Part shown: piece by piece, positions 9,519 through 18,922 of the stretch
How positions within the stretch are numbered: the stretch's first letter is position 1
Layout: every line of letters starts with the position of its first letter
Origin: Litoribacillus peritrichatus
Lineage (GTDB): Bacteria; Pseudomonadota; Gammaproteobacteria; Pseudomonadales; Litoribrevibacteraceae
Reading direction: 5' to 3'
Length of the DNA: 64,000 bases
NCBI RefSeq assembly: GCF_039537985.1
Contig: NZ_BAABBN010000004.1
Span: 1,426,001-1,490,000, forward strand
Program-made: the position numbers and the translations under genes
The notes under the pieces: model-generated
What the model was told of the DNA's origin: nothing
The model's database searches: none
The model's input: only the letters and a program-made list of their open reading frames with translations

Positions 9519-9545
9519 AAAAAGGCCGCATTTGCGGCCTTTTTT
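9519..9545 (+). terminator. Bidirectional rho-independent terminator after gltA
   Basis: GGCCGC/GCGGCC stem with an ATTT loop, flanked by A6 upstream and T5 downstream. It ends gltA 15 bases after the stop codon and, read on the other strand, can also end the minus-strand MFS gene that stops at 9564. Confidence 0.9.
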
Positions 9546-9563
9546 AATGCCTGTTACCAATTA

Positions 9564-10748
9564 TCAATACTGAGGCTTTAATCGAACAGATACCAGCAAT
9601 GCCAAAAACGCAGAAACCGCAGCAACATAAAAAATCACGTTTCGCTCTAAACCTGACTCCCATAAAAAACCACTGATAATAGCTCCGATCGCACCACCCA
9701 ACCCAAAACTCACCCCGCTATACAGCGCCTGACCTCTTCCCGACAATCCAGAAGGAAAAAACCGCTGAACGTAGACCATACTTACCACATGCAAACAACC
9801 AAAAGAAAAAGCATGTAATCCCTGAGCAAACAGCACCAATGAAAGCGACTCAGGGAAATAACCAATGACCAGCCAGCGCAACACGGTCAGGATAATCGAC
9901 AACACCAATAAGACGTATTCACCGTATTTTTTCAAATAATATGGAAAAATCAAAAATAAAATAATCTCAGCGACCACACCAACCGACCACAATCCCCCTA
10001 TCCAATAATTTGAAAACCCATAACCTTCAAGGTACAAACTGTAAAACGAATAGTAAGCGCCATGGGAAAGTTGAATAAAAAAGCAAATCAGAAGAAAACT
10101 AACAACCGCCGGTTTTTTAAGGACAGGCATCAGCTTTTGGACCCTTTTTTTAGGGTCGCTCTCTTCGGTTTTTGCAAGCTCGGAAAGCTGAAAACTGATA
10201 TAGGACGCAAATACGATTAATGCAATCATAATAAAAGGCAGCCATTGGATAGACAGCCACTCAAACACCACTCCCAAAGAAAATGAGAGCACAATAAACC
10301 CAATTGACCCCCATAATCGAATTCTGGAATATCTATTAGCCTGACTATCCAGTCGACACAAGGTATAAGCTTCAAATTGAGAAAGAATTGCATTCCAAAA
10401 AACAGAATAAACAACCCCAATAACGATCAGTTCAAGATAGTCAAAGCCCAAGATGTAAAAAGAAAATGAAATACCAGCAAATATTAACGAACAACGTATC
10501 ACCGACATCAAGATATTAAAGCGATCCGACAAATAACCAGCAATAGAAGGTGCAAATATTTTTGTCGATAAGAATACAGCATGAAATGCGGCAATCTGCA
10601 GACCATCAAAGCCTTTTTCGGATAAAAAGATTGGCCAAAAAGGAAGCAAGCACCCCAGAAAAGCAAAATAACAGAAATAGAATGAAGACAGTTTAAAAGC
10701 CGGAATGACGTCATTCCGGCCATCACTTAGAAACGGTGAATCAGACAT
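9564..10748 (-). CDS. MFS transporter, HcaT/nucleoside-symporter-like family
   Basis: A 394-aa inner-membrane protein with about twelve hydrophobic segments. The opening (SSFYFCYFAFLGCLLPFWPIFL) and the GLQIAAFHA...SIAGYLSDR block match the MFS_1-like group that includes the phenylpropionate permease HcaT. The substrate cannot be read from sequence. Its ATG overlaps the aroC stop by eight bases, so it is the last gene of prmB-aroC-MFS, an order also known from pseudomonads. Nothing suggests it serves aromatic biosynthesis other than this linkage. Confidence 0.85.
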   Translation of the reverse strand: MSDSPFLSDGRNDVIPAFKLSSFYFCYFAFLGCLLPFWPIFLSEKGFDGLQIAAFHAVFLSTKIFAPSIAGYLSDRFNILMSVIRCSLIFAGISFSFYILGFDYLELIVIGVVYSVFWNAILSQFEAYTLCRLDSQANRYSRIRLWGSIGFIVLSFSLGVVFEWLSIQWLPFIMIALIVFASYISFQLSELAKTEESDPKKRVQKLMPVLKKPAVVSFLLICFFIQLSHGAYYSFYSLYLEGYGFSNYWIGGLWSVGVVAEIILFLIFPYYLKKYGEYVLLVLSIILTVLRWLVIGYFPESLSLVLFAQGLHAFSFGCLHVVSMVYVQRFFPSGLSGRGQALYSGVSFGLGGAIGAIISGFLWESGLERNVIFYVAAVSAFLALLVSVRLKPQY

Positions 10749-11844
10749 CCACAGAAGAAGGAATCACAGGTACAGATGTAGTCACGTCGGCATTCTGAGC
10801 ACGGTGTCTCAACACATGATCCATCACCACCATGGCAACCATGGCCTCAGCGATCGGTGTCGCACGTATACCCACGCATGGATCATGACGCCCCTTGGTA
10901 ATTACATCAATAGGCTCACCTGCTTTGTTAATACTCTTACCCGGAATCAAAATACTCGACGTTGGCTTAAGTGCGATATGAGCAATTAAGTCCTGACCCG
11001 TCGTTATACCGCCAGCCACACCACCGGAGTGGTTTGATAAGAATCCCTCTGGGCTCAACTCATCTCTGTGCTCGGAACCCTTTTGCTCAATAGAACCAAA
11101 ACCATCCCCAATCTCAATGCCTTTAACCGCATTGATACTCATTAGCGCATGAGCCAGATCTGCATCCAAACGATCAAACACCGGCTCTCCCAAACCCGGA
11201 GGCATTCCAGAGGCAACGATAGTAATCTTAGCACCAATGGAGTCACCAGACTTGCGAAGCTTTTTCATATAATCTTCAAGCTCCGGCAACTTATCCACAT
11301 CTGGACAGAAGAACGGGTTTTGATGAACTTGCTCCCAATCCAGCTTCTCCGTCTTGATCGGCCCCAACTGAGACATGTAGCCGCGAATTTCAATACCATA
11401 ACGCTGCTTCAAATACTTCTTAGCTACAGAGCCTGCTGCAACTCGCATCGCAGTTTCCCGAGCGGATGAACGACCACCACCTCGGTAATCTCTTGCGCCA
11501 TATTTATGCTCATAAGAGTAATCTGCATGGTTAGGACGAAATGTTTCTTTAATTTCAGAATAGTCTTTGGAGCGCTGATCGGTATTGTGAATAATCATAC
11601 CAATGGACGTACCGGTTGTTTTGCCCTCAAACACGCCTGACAATATCTCAACCTGATCCGGCTCTTTTCTTTGTGTCGTAAATTTGGACGTTCCTGGTTT
11701 ACGGCGATCCAAATCAACTTGAATTTCTTCTTCACTGATTTCAATACCAGGAGGGCAACCATCTATGATACAACCTAACGCTTTACCATGACTCTCGCCA
11801 AACGTTGTAACGGTAAATAATTTACCAAAACTATTACCAGACAT
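10741..11844 (-). CDS. aroC: Chorismate synthase
   Basis: AroC (367 aa) removes phosphate from EPSP to make chorismate, using reduced FMN as a catalytic cofactor. The family signatures GESHGKALGCIIDGCPPG near residue 17 and GARDYRGGGRSSARET near residue 115 are complete, as is RHDPCVGIRATPIAEAM near the C-terminus. It starts 10 bases after prmB stops and overlaps the MFS gene downstream. Together with the DAHP synthase at 44866 it represents the shikimate route in this window. Confidence 0.98.
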   Translation of the reverse strand: MSGNSFGKLFTVTTFGESHGKALGCIIDGCPPGIEISEEEIQVDLDRRKPGTSKFTTQRKEPDQVEILSGVFEGKTTGTSIGMIIHNTDQRSKDYSEIKETFRPNHADYSYEHKYGARDYRGGGRSSARETAMRVAAGSVAKKYLKQRYGIEIRGYMSQLGPIKTEKLDWEQVHQNPFFCPDVDKLPELEDYMKKLRKSGDSIGAKITIVASGMPPGLGEPVFDRLDADLAHALMSINAVKGIEIGDGFGSIEQKGSEHRDELSPEGFLSNHSGGVAGGITTGQDLIAHIALKPTSSILIPGKSINKAGEPIDVITKGRHDPCVGIRATPIAEAMVAMVVMDHVLRHRAQNADVTTSVPVIPSSVDV

Positions 11845-11854
11845 TGATTACCCC

Positions 11855-12805
11855 TTAAGCTTCTTTACATGCCTCAGCAATTAATTGCTGATTCTCTATT
11901 AATTCTTTGCGCGTCATAACAAATACGCCGTCGCCACCATTTTCGAACTTCAGCCACTTGAACTTAACACCGGGAAAAGCAGCTTCTAAATTTTGCATGG
12001 AATACCCTACTTCCATGACAAACACACCATCGTCAGATAAATATCTGGCAGCATTCAGTAATATCTGTTTCGGTGCATCCATACCGTCAAAACCAGACAG
12101 CAATGCCATTTCCGGTTCATGCTCGAATTCATTTGGCATTAGATCAAAATCCTCCTGATCAACATAAGGAGGGTTTGCGAGAATTAAGTCGTACTTCACT
12201 CCATCCGGAATGGAAGAAAATAAATCCGACTGAATTGGAAATACTCGATCAGACAAATTATGGTCATCGATATTCTGCTGTGCCACTTCAAGTGCATCCA
12301 TGGATAAATCCACTAAATCCACTTCTGCATCTCTAAATTGGTAGGCAGTTGCAATACCTATGCAACCACTGCCTGTACACATATCTAAAATTTTAGAAGG
12401 TTCATTTTCAAGCCAGCGATCAAAGCGTGATTTAATTAACTCCGCTATTGGCGAGCGTGGAATTAAGACACGTTCATCGACATAAAACGGTAAGTCACAA
12501 TACCAAGCTACATTGAAAATATACGGTAAAGGAACACGCTCAACCAAACGAAGGTGTAAATTTTGTACAATTCGGGATCGCTCAGACGCTAACAAACCTG
12601 CCTGCTTAAAATCATCATAACTGTGCCATGGTAACGCCAAGGTAAACAGCACCAATTGAACACTCTCATCCCAGGCATTATCCGTTCCATGACCAAAATA
12701 CACATCGCTTTGATTCATTGAACTGAAACACCAGCGAGCCATGTCTTGTACTGTTTTTAGCTCGGATACAGCAGGATCGTGATCCAAATCTTCTAGCTGA
12801 TTCAT
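11855..12805 (-). CDS. prmB: 50S ribosomal protein L3 glutamine methyltransferase
   Basis: A 316-aa SAM-dependent N5-glutamine methyltransferase. The SAM motif ILDMCTGSGCIGIA and the substrate motif NPPY (in ILANPPYVD, near residue 196) are intact. The sequence N-terminal to the catalytic domain (RVPLPYIFNVAWYCDLPFYVDERVLIPRSPIAELI) has the PrmB rather than PrmC pattern, and linkage to aroC is the usual prmB context. First gene of prmB-aroC-MFS. Confidence 0.93.
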   Translation of the reverse strand: MNQLEDLDHDPAVSELKTVQDMARWCFSSMNQSDVYFGHGTDNAWDESVQLVLFTLALPWHSYDDFKQAGLLASERSRIVQNLHLRLVERVPLPYIFNVAWYCDLPFYVDERVLIPRSPIAELIKSRFDRWLENEPSKILDMCTGSGCIGIATAYQFRDAEVDLVDLSMDALEVAQQNIDDHNLSDRVFPIQSDLFSSIPDGVKYDLILANPPYVDQEDFDLMPNEFEHEPEMALLSGFDGMDAPKQILLNAARYLSDDGVFVMEVGYSMQNLEAAFPGVKFKWLKFENGGDGVFVMTRKELIENQQLIAEACKEA

Positions 12806-12912
12806 AAGTAGCCCAAAAAAAATAAAGCGCTATTGTAACGAAAGTTAAAAGATTAGGCTAAACATGTTGATTCAATTGTTAATTTATTGCATTTAATACG
12901 AGTGAAATTGAT

Positions 12913-13974
12913 TTATAGGGCTCGTTCAGCGCATTCACGCCCCAGTTGAATTAACTCTTCAGCTTTTTGAAAATCCAGTGTACCACATGCCTTAGCCGGT
13001 ATTTGAATCATCACATCCGGCGGGTAACCTGCAACTTTATATTTGGCCAGAGAGCTTTGCATCGTATCAATGGCCTGATGAATAACATCAATTCGCCCCA
13101 TTTTGATCATCGGTATCTGGGGGCCTTCATCTACTGCGGTTTGTAAGGACTTGTACCAACGAGATGTCCGCGTTTTAAAACCTTCCCACCAGTCCACATC
13201 TTCAGGCTTATTGTGTTCAGCAACTAACGCCTCAATTTCAGGGGTAAATAAATCACTGAACGTATCCAAAGACAAGGAGCTTGAATGACTGAAATCATGA
13301 GAGGCATATTCGTTGATGAGCTCTTTGCCTGCATCTGTTGAAATCAGGGATTCTGTTTCGGGTTGCTTCATTTCCTGTTCATCAAGAGGAACCGCATCAT
13401 CCGCATTCATCATAGTAGGACAGGATTCTTTTCCCGCTAAATCCACGGCCACTATCATATCTGCATGGGCCGACACCGTAGGAATAATAGGTAATGGGTT
13501 CAACACCCCACCATCAACCAACAGCATTCCTTTTAGTGACACTGGTGTAAAGAGGCTGGGAATAGAAATAGACGCTCGCATCGCTCTCGTTAAACTGCCC
13601 TGCTGAAACCAGACTTCCTTTTGGCTAATCAAATCAGTAGCAACAGCCGTGAATTCAATTGGCAGGTTCTGAATTTTTACGTCCCCGACCATTTCTTTAA
13701 TCACTTTAAAAAGCCGTTCCCCCCGGATTGCACCTGGCTCACGTAATGAAAAATCAAGCAGCTTAATAAAGCCTAATACAGAAAAATCAGAGGCCCACTC
13801 TTTGAATTCCGGCAATTTCCCCGCCGCATAAACGCCACCGACCAGCGCCCCCATAGAAGCGCCGGAAATCGCCTTAATTTTATAGCCCTTTTCCTCAAGA
13901 ACCTCAATAACACCTATATGTGCGTAGCCTCGGGCTCCACCACTCCCTAGCACCAGTGAAACTGTTTTTGCCAT
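12913..13974 (-). CDS. Patatin-like phospholipase family protein (RssA-like)
   Basis: A 353-aa cytoplasmic-looking patatin-domain protein. The oxyanion loop GSGGARGYAH (residues 10-19), nucleophile elbow GASMG with S40, and the DGG motif with D154 give the complete Ser-Asp dyad. Lipid acyl hydrolase activity is therefore expected, though the substrate is unknown. The C-terminal 150 residues extend past the patatin domain and are rich in Asp and Glu. It is 27 bases downstream of the DUF4892-like gene and probably last in a sixA-hydrolase-DUF4892-patatin run. Confidence 0.88.
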   Translation of the reverse strand: MAKTVSLVLGSGGARGYAHIGVIEVLEEKGYKIKAISGASMGALVGGVYAAGKLPEFKEWASDFSVLGFIKLLDFSLREPGAIRGERLFKVIKEMVGDVKIQNLPIEFTAVATDLISQKEVWFQQGSLTRAMRASISIPSLFTPVSLKGMLLVDGGVLNPLPIIPTVSAHADMIVAVDLAGKESCPTMMNADDAVPLDEQEMKQPETESLISTDAGKELINEYASHDFSHSSSLSLDTFSDLFTPEIEALVAEHNKPEDVDWWEGFKTRTSRWYKSLQTAVDEGPQIPMIKMGRIDVIHQAIDTMQSSLAKYKVAGYPPDVMIQIPAKACGTLDFQKAEELIQLGRECAERAL

Positions 13975-14001
13975 AACCCCTCACTTCAAAGTGTTTAGCC
14001 G

Positions 14002-14913
14002 TTAGTTCTCAACAAAGATTTCGACCCATTGAGTTACGCCTTTCGCCTCAGGGTGTGTTGATGAAAGCGGCCCAACACCTCTTGGATCAAGATTCAAACC
14101 CGTTACAGTGGACATGATGTACTCCGAAAGCTGCTTTGCCAATTTCTGGCTTTTATCCATTTCGGTCTCTATGCCTTCATTGCTAATGTAGTGCCCGACC
14201 AAATAGACTCTCTGAGGCCTCATGGTTAATAATTTTTGACTTATATCTGCAATTATAGTCCTGGCAGACGTTGTCATAACCAATCGATCGGAAGCATTCA
14301 AGGAAACAGGTACAAATAGAGGTGTTTGATTGCGCTCAGGCAAATCACTTTTTTTGGTGATAGGGCCTGCGGCCACCTGATCAACAGCCGCAGTGACTTG
14401 ATCCACCTGAATGTAAATTCGTTTGTTTGCTCTCACTATTCCATAAATAATGGCAATATGACTTCGCCCAGACGATCGCCAATGATAAACACCATAATGT
14501 TGAGATTGCTCCAAACCGCTCAGTTTCGGATCTTCATATATTTCATTCGCCCACAATGAGCTAACACCACAGTCTCGACCATGACACTGAAACCAAACTT
14601 CTGCATTGTTTCGTTGAAGTTGTTGCTGATAAAACCCCCACACCTCGCTCAACTCAAAGCCGTCATTCAACCGGTACAAAGATCGCACCAAGTTGGCATT
14701 CAGCCTCCGACTGTTACTGACATTGATCCGACCATTAACTTTCGCAACATTACTCAACACCAGGCGATAATCCGGCACTTCCTGAATTTCATTTTTTTCA
14801 ACGGAGGTATAAGGAAATGGCTGTAGCTCCGCCCTTGTCTCAATAGAAAGCAAACATGTGATTCCAAAAACAAGATTTAATAAACATCGAATGCGACTTC
14901 GGTGCATGTACAT
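14002..14913 (-). CDS. Exported DUF4892-like protein
   Basis: A 303-aa protein with a probable N-terminal signal peptide (basic MYMHRSRIR, hydrophobic LLNLVFGITCLLSI, cleavage near ETRA-E). The body resembles DUF4892 proteins, found in pseudomonads and marine gammaproteobacteria (the FYQQQL...FQCHGRDCGVSSLWAN region). Its C-terminal third (YLVGHYISNEGIETEMDKSQKLAKQLSEYI) looks like an OmpA/MotB-type fold, and could bind peptidoglycan. Function is unknown. It sits 19 bases after the hydrolase gene in an apparent operon. Confidence 0.75.
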   Translation of the reverse strand: MYMHRSRIRCLLNLVFGITCLLSIETRAELQPFPYTSVEKNEIQEVPDYRLVLSNVAKVNGRINVSNSRRLNANLVRSLYRLNDGFELSEVWGFYQQQLQRNNAEVWFQCHGRDCGVSSLWANEIYEDPKLSGLEQSQHYGVYHWRSSGRSHIAIIYGIVRANKRIYIQVDQVTAAVDQVAAGPITKKSDLPERNQTPLFVPVSLNASDRLVMTTSARTIIADISQKLLTMRPQRVYLVGHYISNEGIETEMDKSQKLAKQLSEYIMSTVTGLNLDPRGVGPLSSTHPEAKGVTQWVEIFVEN

Positions 14914-14932
14914 ATTCCTTACTCTTGATCCG

Positions 14933-15805
14933 TTAATGTTCAGTTTGAATAAATAAGTTTAGTGCTTCCGCCACTAAAGATGCAGACTCTTCCATATGAA
15001 GGTGATGCCCTCCGGGAAAAACAGACATTTGATAGTCTGAAAAGTACGTTAACCGTTTTTCTATCATTTCGGCCGGTATCAAGCTCTTTTCGGCTAAAAT
15101 TAATTTCAGAGGTGATGTGATTTTAGTTAAAAAACCTTTTACTTGAGATTCACTAAGCCGCATCGGCGAAGGGACTCTTAAGCGAGGATCTGAAGACCAT
15201 TCATACCCATTTTCAACCTTAATTGATGATCGCTCTACCAGTTTTCTTGAAGCCTCAAAACCCAGCCCTCCTATGCCTCGTTGCCGTGCCTTGGCCATAG
15301 TTTCCAAATCGGGATACACGGCCATATTATTACCACTTCCGATCAGCTGCTTATCAACAGAGTCCCGAAGTTGATCCGCAATTTCCGCTTCGTTATTCGA
15401 TATCGGTCCAACCGCTTCAATCAGCGCCACCCTATCGACTAATTCTGGATAAGCAGAGCTGAACGCACTCAATAAAGCTGCGCCCAATGAATGACCAACG
15501 ACAATGGCTTTTTCAAGCTCTAATGCATCGAAGATTCTTCGAATATCGGCCACACCATCAAGAAAATGATATAGCTGGCCTTCCGGTCGATGCTCTGAGT
15601 GGCCATGACCAGTTAAATCAAATGCTAAATAGCGGCGATCTTTTGAAAGTCCTGAAATAACAAGATCGAAACTGTTTGCGTTATCCAACCACCCATGAAA
15701 AAAAAGAACAGGAAGCTCACCGGAAGCCTCTCCCCACTCTTTATAAGCCACAGATAAATACCCAAGATCCAATCGTTTTTCCGTAAAGGTCATCCACTCA
15801 CTCAC
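14933..15805 (-). CDS. Alpha/beta hydrolase
   Basis: A 290-aa soluble alpha/beta-hydrolase. The oxyanion segment FFHGWLDNANSFD, the nucleophile elbow GHSLG with S106, and the C-terminal PGGHHLHME histidine are all visible. The family resembles mammalian serine-hydrolase-like (SERHL) proteins. Substrate is unknown. It is 38 bases downstream of sixA and 19 bases upstream of the DUF4892-like gene. Confidence 0.85.
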   Translation of the reverse strand: MSEWMTFTEKRLDLGYLSVAYKEWGEASGELPVLFFHGWLDNANSFDLVISGLSKDRRYLAFDLTGHGHSEHRPEGQLYHFLDGVADIRRIFDALELEKAIVVGHSLGAALLSAFSSAYPELVDRVALIEAVGPISNNEAEIADQLRDSVDKQLIGSGNNMAVYPDLETMAKARQRGIGGLGFEASRKLVERSSIKVENGYEWSSDPRLRVPSPMRLSESQVKGFLTKITSPLKLILAEKSLIPAEMIEKRLTYFSDYQMSVFPGGHHLHMEESASLVAEALNLFIQTEH

Positions 15806-15843
15806 TATTAATGATTAATTATTCACGCTCTAACTGTTTGCCA

Positions 15844-16314
15844 CTACAACTCTGGCCTAATCTGCTGAACAAGTTCAAAACCGTCCAACCCTACATAATC
15901 ACCCTTCAAGCAGCATGCATATGCAGTATCAAACATTAACTTGGGCATTGCAGCGCTTTGTAATCCATAGACTAAAGCATTAGTAAGCTGCGTGACCATC
16001 GGATTATGAGAAATAATTAAAATGTCGTTATCTTCAATGGACTCCAACCACTTGGCTATTTCTAAAAAATCCGTACCAGCCTGGAGCGTTTTTTCGGGTG
16101 TTTTGGCCAGAGACAACTCTTTAGAGACTATATCTGCAGTTTGAACTGTTCTTAGGTATGGACTATAAAAAACGTGGGTCTGAGCTGAAACGAGCGATCC
16201 CAGCTGCTTGGCAGTACTTATGACCTCTTTTTTCCCATAATCTGTCAAACATCGCTGAGAGTCGGAATCTGCACCATAAGACGCCTCTCCATGCCTCATT
16301 ATAATTAACTTCAT
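15844..16314 (-). CDS. sixA: Phosphohistidine phosphatase SixA
   Basis: A 156-aa member of the histidine phosphatase superfamily with the RHGEA motif (catalytic H8) and the second histidine in IISHNPMV. The short length and the segment LTDYGKKEV fit SixA, which dephosphorylates histidine phosphotransfer domains such as ArcB in E. coli. No obvious partner kinase is adjacent. It is the first gene of a minus-strand run that ends with the patatin gene. Confidence 0.85.
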   Translation of the reverse strand: MKLIIMRHGEASYGADSDSQRCLTDYGKKEVISTAKQLGSLVSAQTHVFYSPYLRTVQTADIVSKELSLAKTPEKTLQAGTDFLEIAKWLESIEDNDILIISHNPMVTQLTNALVYGLQSAAMPKLMFDTAYACCLKGDYVGLDGFELVQQIRPEL

Positions 16315-16455
16315 TATCTTCCCCTGAAAATCGGCTTATATCATGAATGTAGCGCGCTAAGTATATATACTCTATTCTGAATGTTTGCCCTTTAGCCTGA
16401 GTTAACTAATAACGTAGCCTTCCAAACATGAATTTTTAGACGGATCATTTTAACT

Positions 16456-16956
16456 ATGTCGAACCAAGCTAAAATCGAATCAACCATTAAAATGCTCGCG
16501 CTGGCTGCTGCACAAATTGAAGCAACGATGATAGAGTCTGGCAATTCTGTATCTGCGCTGTCGAATTCGTTTTCGACCATTGCAGAGAAGTTTCATCACC
16601 TAGACGACCACAACGATGATACTGTAATCAGCCTGACTACAGAAGATTTTCAAGCGCTTCGAAGCAAGATCAACGAGGCCATTATTGCAATGCAGTTTTA
16701 TGATCGCATGACACAGCGCTTGCATCACATTAATGAGGGCCTGAGCGCGACCTCATCGCTTCTCGAAAGCTCAACAAGTACTCCAGAGTCGGACTGGGTT
16801 AAACTTCAGGAAACCATAAAAAGTCGATACACGATGGAATCTGAAAGGGAGATGTTCGAGCAAATCATTGCAGGTTCACCACTTAAAGAGGCCTTGGCGT
16901 CTTTTAAGAATTCCAGCTCGACCTTCAACAACCAAGAAGAAATTGAGCTGTTCTGA
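16456..16956 (+). CDS. Helical protein with CheZ-like segment, function unknown
   Basis: A 166-aa, largely alpha-helical soluble protein without signal peptide or membrane segment. The stretch IAMQFYDRMTQRLHHI resembles the LQFQDRVSQ-type helix of CheZ-related phosphatases and chemotaxis-associated proteins, and the Asp and Gln needed for CheY dephosphorylation could lie there (D92/Q96 region). That is a motif-level impression only. It lies near cheV, which makes a signalling role plausible. No clear ribosome site precedes the ATG. It diverges from sixA. Confidence 0.6.
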   Translation: MSNQAKIESTIKMLALAAAQIEATMIESGNSVSALSNSFSTIAEKFHHLDDHNDDTVISLTTEDFQALRSKINEAIIAMQFYDRMTQRLHHINEGLSATSSLLESSTSTPESDWVKLQETIKSRYTMESEREMFEQIIAGSPLKEALASFKNSSSTFNNQEEIELF

Positions 16957-16975
16957 AAACAGCTCAGTTAAGTAT

Positions 16976-17803
16976 TTACAATAACTCTACAACATCACCA
17001 ACGGATAAAGAGCCTTCGGCTCTAGAATGAACAGCGTTTTGACCAAAGTAAGTTTTATTTCCGATTCGGCGAGTGTTGGCCAAAGTAGTTATCACAGCTC
17101 GTTCTTTCTCTAAAGAAACAGGGTTTATTGACGGCATGACACACCTTGAACAAGGCTTAACAAATTCAAAGTCAATGCCGTTAACCCGGATGCCCTTCCA
17201 ATCGTCTTCTTCATAAGCCCTGAGATCTTCGCCATCAATCACAATATTGGGTCTGAAACGAAGTACATCTATATCGTAGCCCAAGTCTTGGTTAAATTGC
17301 TTAATGGAGGCAACGGTTGTTATCAAAAAAGGGAAGCCATCCGCAAATCCAACTTTATCGCTCGGGTTGTTTGAGTAATCCTGATCCACCTGCCTCAACT
17401 GGTCATCACCGATATATACTAACCTAACGGACTGGCCTATTAATTCAGATAGCCAAGTAGCTACCTGATCGCCCTGATCCCACGCATCTTGGACATCGCC
17501 CCACACTTCAGTGGACATAAGGCCACTGCAGGACAAAGGCACATCAATGGAGCTGTTCTTATCACCAGATAAGTAACTTAAGCTCAGCACGGTACCTTCA
17601 GGTGTTTCCCTTAAAGAAGTATGAATTCGGCACATTAGCGGGTATTTACGCTGTGTAATAAACTTGCCAGTGTCCTGATCAACCACCATCCAGCGTCTGT
17701 CATTCAAAAAACCGGAATGAGATAATGTCCCGGTAGTTAAAGCCACTTGAGAGCAAGACTTCACTGGGTAATGAAAAAGGGAGTGGATAGTAAGACTGGA
17801 CAT
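16976..17803 (-). CDS. MOSC domain protein (YcbX-like, no ferredoxin domain)
   Basis: A 275-aa protein with the N-terminal MOSC_N beta-barrel (IHSLFHYPVKSC, LNDRRWMVVD) and a C-terminal MOSC domain with the conserved cysteine in FVKPCSRCVMP. MOSC proteins bind molybdenum cofactor, and the YcbX/mARC group reduces N-hydroxylated compounds. E. coli YcbX has an additional C-terminal 2Fe-2S domain that is absent here. AAGGA sits eight bases before the start. It overlaps nothing and converges with the CheZ-like gene. Confidence 0.88.
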   Translation of the reverse strand: MSSLTIHSLFHYPVKSCSQVALTTGTLSHSGFLNDRRWMVVDQDTGKFITQRKYPLMCRIHTSLRETPEGTVLSLSYLSGDKNSSIDVPLSCSGLMSTEVWGDVQDAWDQGDQVATWLSELIGQSVRLVYIGDDQLRQVDQDYSNNPSDKVGFADGFPFLITTVASIKQFNQDLGYDIDVLRFRPNIVIDGEDLRAYEEDDWKGIRVNGIDFEFVKPCSRCVMPSINPVSLEKERAVITTLANTRRIGNKTYFGQNAVHSRAEGSLSVGDVVELL

Positions 17804-17877
17804 AGCAACATTCCTTTGTATATTTCATCCAATCTTATTCAATATCGTATTTCGAATAAAGCCTGAATATTAATAAG

Positions 17878-18810
17878 TTACGTTAACTTACAATCTTTTA
17901 TGCGCTGCTGAACCGCATCAGCTAATAAGTCTGGCTGAAATTTTGACAAGAAATCGTCGCAACCCACTTTTTGCACCATGGCTTTGTTAAATCCACCACT
18001 CAGTGATGTATGGAGAATTATGTATAGATCTTTGAGTTTTGGATCGTTCCTGATCTCTGTCGTCAAACGATAACCATCCATAGACGGCATCTCAGCATCC
18101 GTGATCATCATCAAATATTTTTCAGGTGGACTGACACCGGAACTGACCAACTCCTGAAGGTGACGTAAAGCCTGTAAACCATCGCTGCGTGACGTTACTT
18201 TAATACCAATTTTTTCAAGTGTGTCCGTCGCCTGAGCAATAGCGACGGTAGAATCATCAACCAGTAATATTTCTAGTCCTTCGGCGTATTGCATCACCTC
18301 AGGGTCAAGCACATCATCTGATACGTCTGTATTATATGGGGTGATTTCTGCCAACACTTTTTCTACATCAATGATTTCAACGATCTTATCTTCAATGCGC
18401 GTAATGGCGGTTAAAAAGTTCTGACGCCCTGAACCTTGCGGCGGCGGCAAAATATCTTCCCAGTTTAAGTTAATAATTCGGCTAACACCGCCCACCAAAA
18501 ACGCCTGAACGGAGCGGTTGTATTCGGTCACGATAATGGTGCACTTTTCATCTGGCTGGATGGGACGCATACCAATGGCAGCACTTAAATCAATGACAGG
18601 CAAGGTCGCCCCACGAAGGTGTATCACACCACAAACATGAGGGTGCCTATGAGGAATCAGCGTGAGATTCGGTAATGGCAGAACTTCTTGAATTTTAAAT
18701 ACGTTAATTGCGTACTGCTGATTCCCATGCAAACGAAATGTTAGGATTTCAAGACGATTCTCGCCTACGAGCTGAGTCCTGGAATCAACGGAATCTAATA
18801 TTCCTGACAT
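17878..18810 (-). CDS. cheV: Chemotaxis coupling protein CheV (CheW-REC)
   Basis: A 310-aa fusion of a CheW coupling domain (about 20-160, with LPVIDLSAAIG) and a response-regulator receiver domain (about 180-305) with acidic pocket DD185-186 and phospho-acceptor D238 in MITDAEMP. CheV couples chemoreceptors to CheA, and its phosphorylation is thought to help adaptation. It is transcribed divergently from the EAL-HDOD gene, with an inverted repeat between them. A chemoreceptor is encoded at 37999. Confidence 0.95.
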   Translation of the reverse strand: MSGILDSVDSRTQLVGENRLEILTFRLHGNQQYAINVFKIQEVLPLPNLTLIPHRHPHVCGVIHLRGATLPVIDLSAAIGMRPIQPDEKCTIIVTEYNRSVQAFLVGGVSRIINLNWEDILPPPQGSGRQNFLTAITRIEDKIVEIIDVEKVLAEITPYNTDVSDDVLDPEVMQYAEGLEILLVDDSTVAIAQATDTLEKIGIKVTSRSDGLQALRHLQELVSSGVSPPEKYLMMITDAEMPSMDGYRLTTEIRNDPKLKDLYIILHTSLSGGFNKAMVQKVGCDDFLSKFQPDLLADAVQQRIKDCKLT

Positions 18811-18857
18811 TAATAACCTCTGTCATAAAACTATGGTTGAGTTACATTTATCGTGTA

Positions 18858-18885
18858 CTACACTAAAATCTTTAGTTAAGTGTAG
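18858..18885. promoter_or_regulatory. Inverted repeat between cheV and the EAL-HDOD gene
   Basis: CTACACT and AGTGTAG form 7-base arms 14 bases apart in the 112-base divergent gap. A smaller CTAAA/TTTAG hairpin nests inside. Such a dyad could be an operator for both genes; no known regulator is assigned. Confidence 0.35.
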
Positions 18886-18922
18886 AACATTAAGCAACAA
18901 TGACGTTAATTAAGATCATTAT

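Noticed and set aside
16360..16371. Palindrome AGTATATATACT between sixA and the CheZ-like gene
   Set aside because: AT-only palindromes of this size are common by chance and no flanking element supports it.
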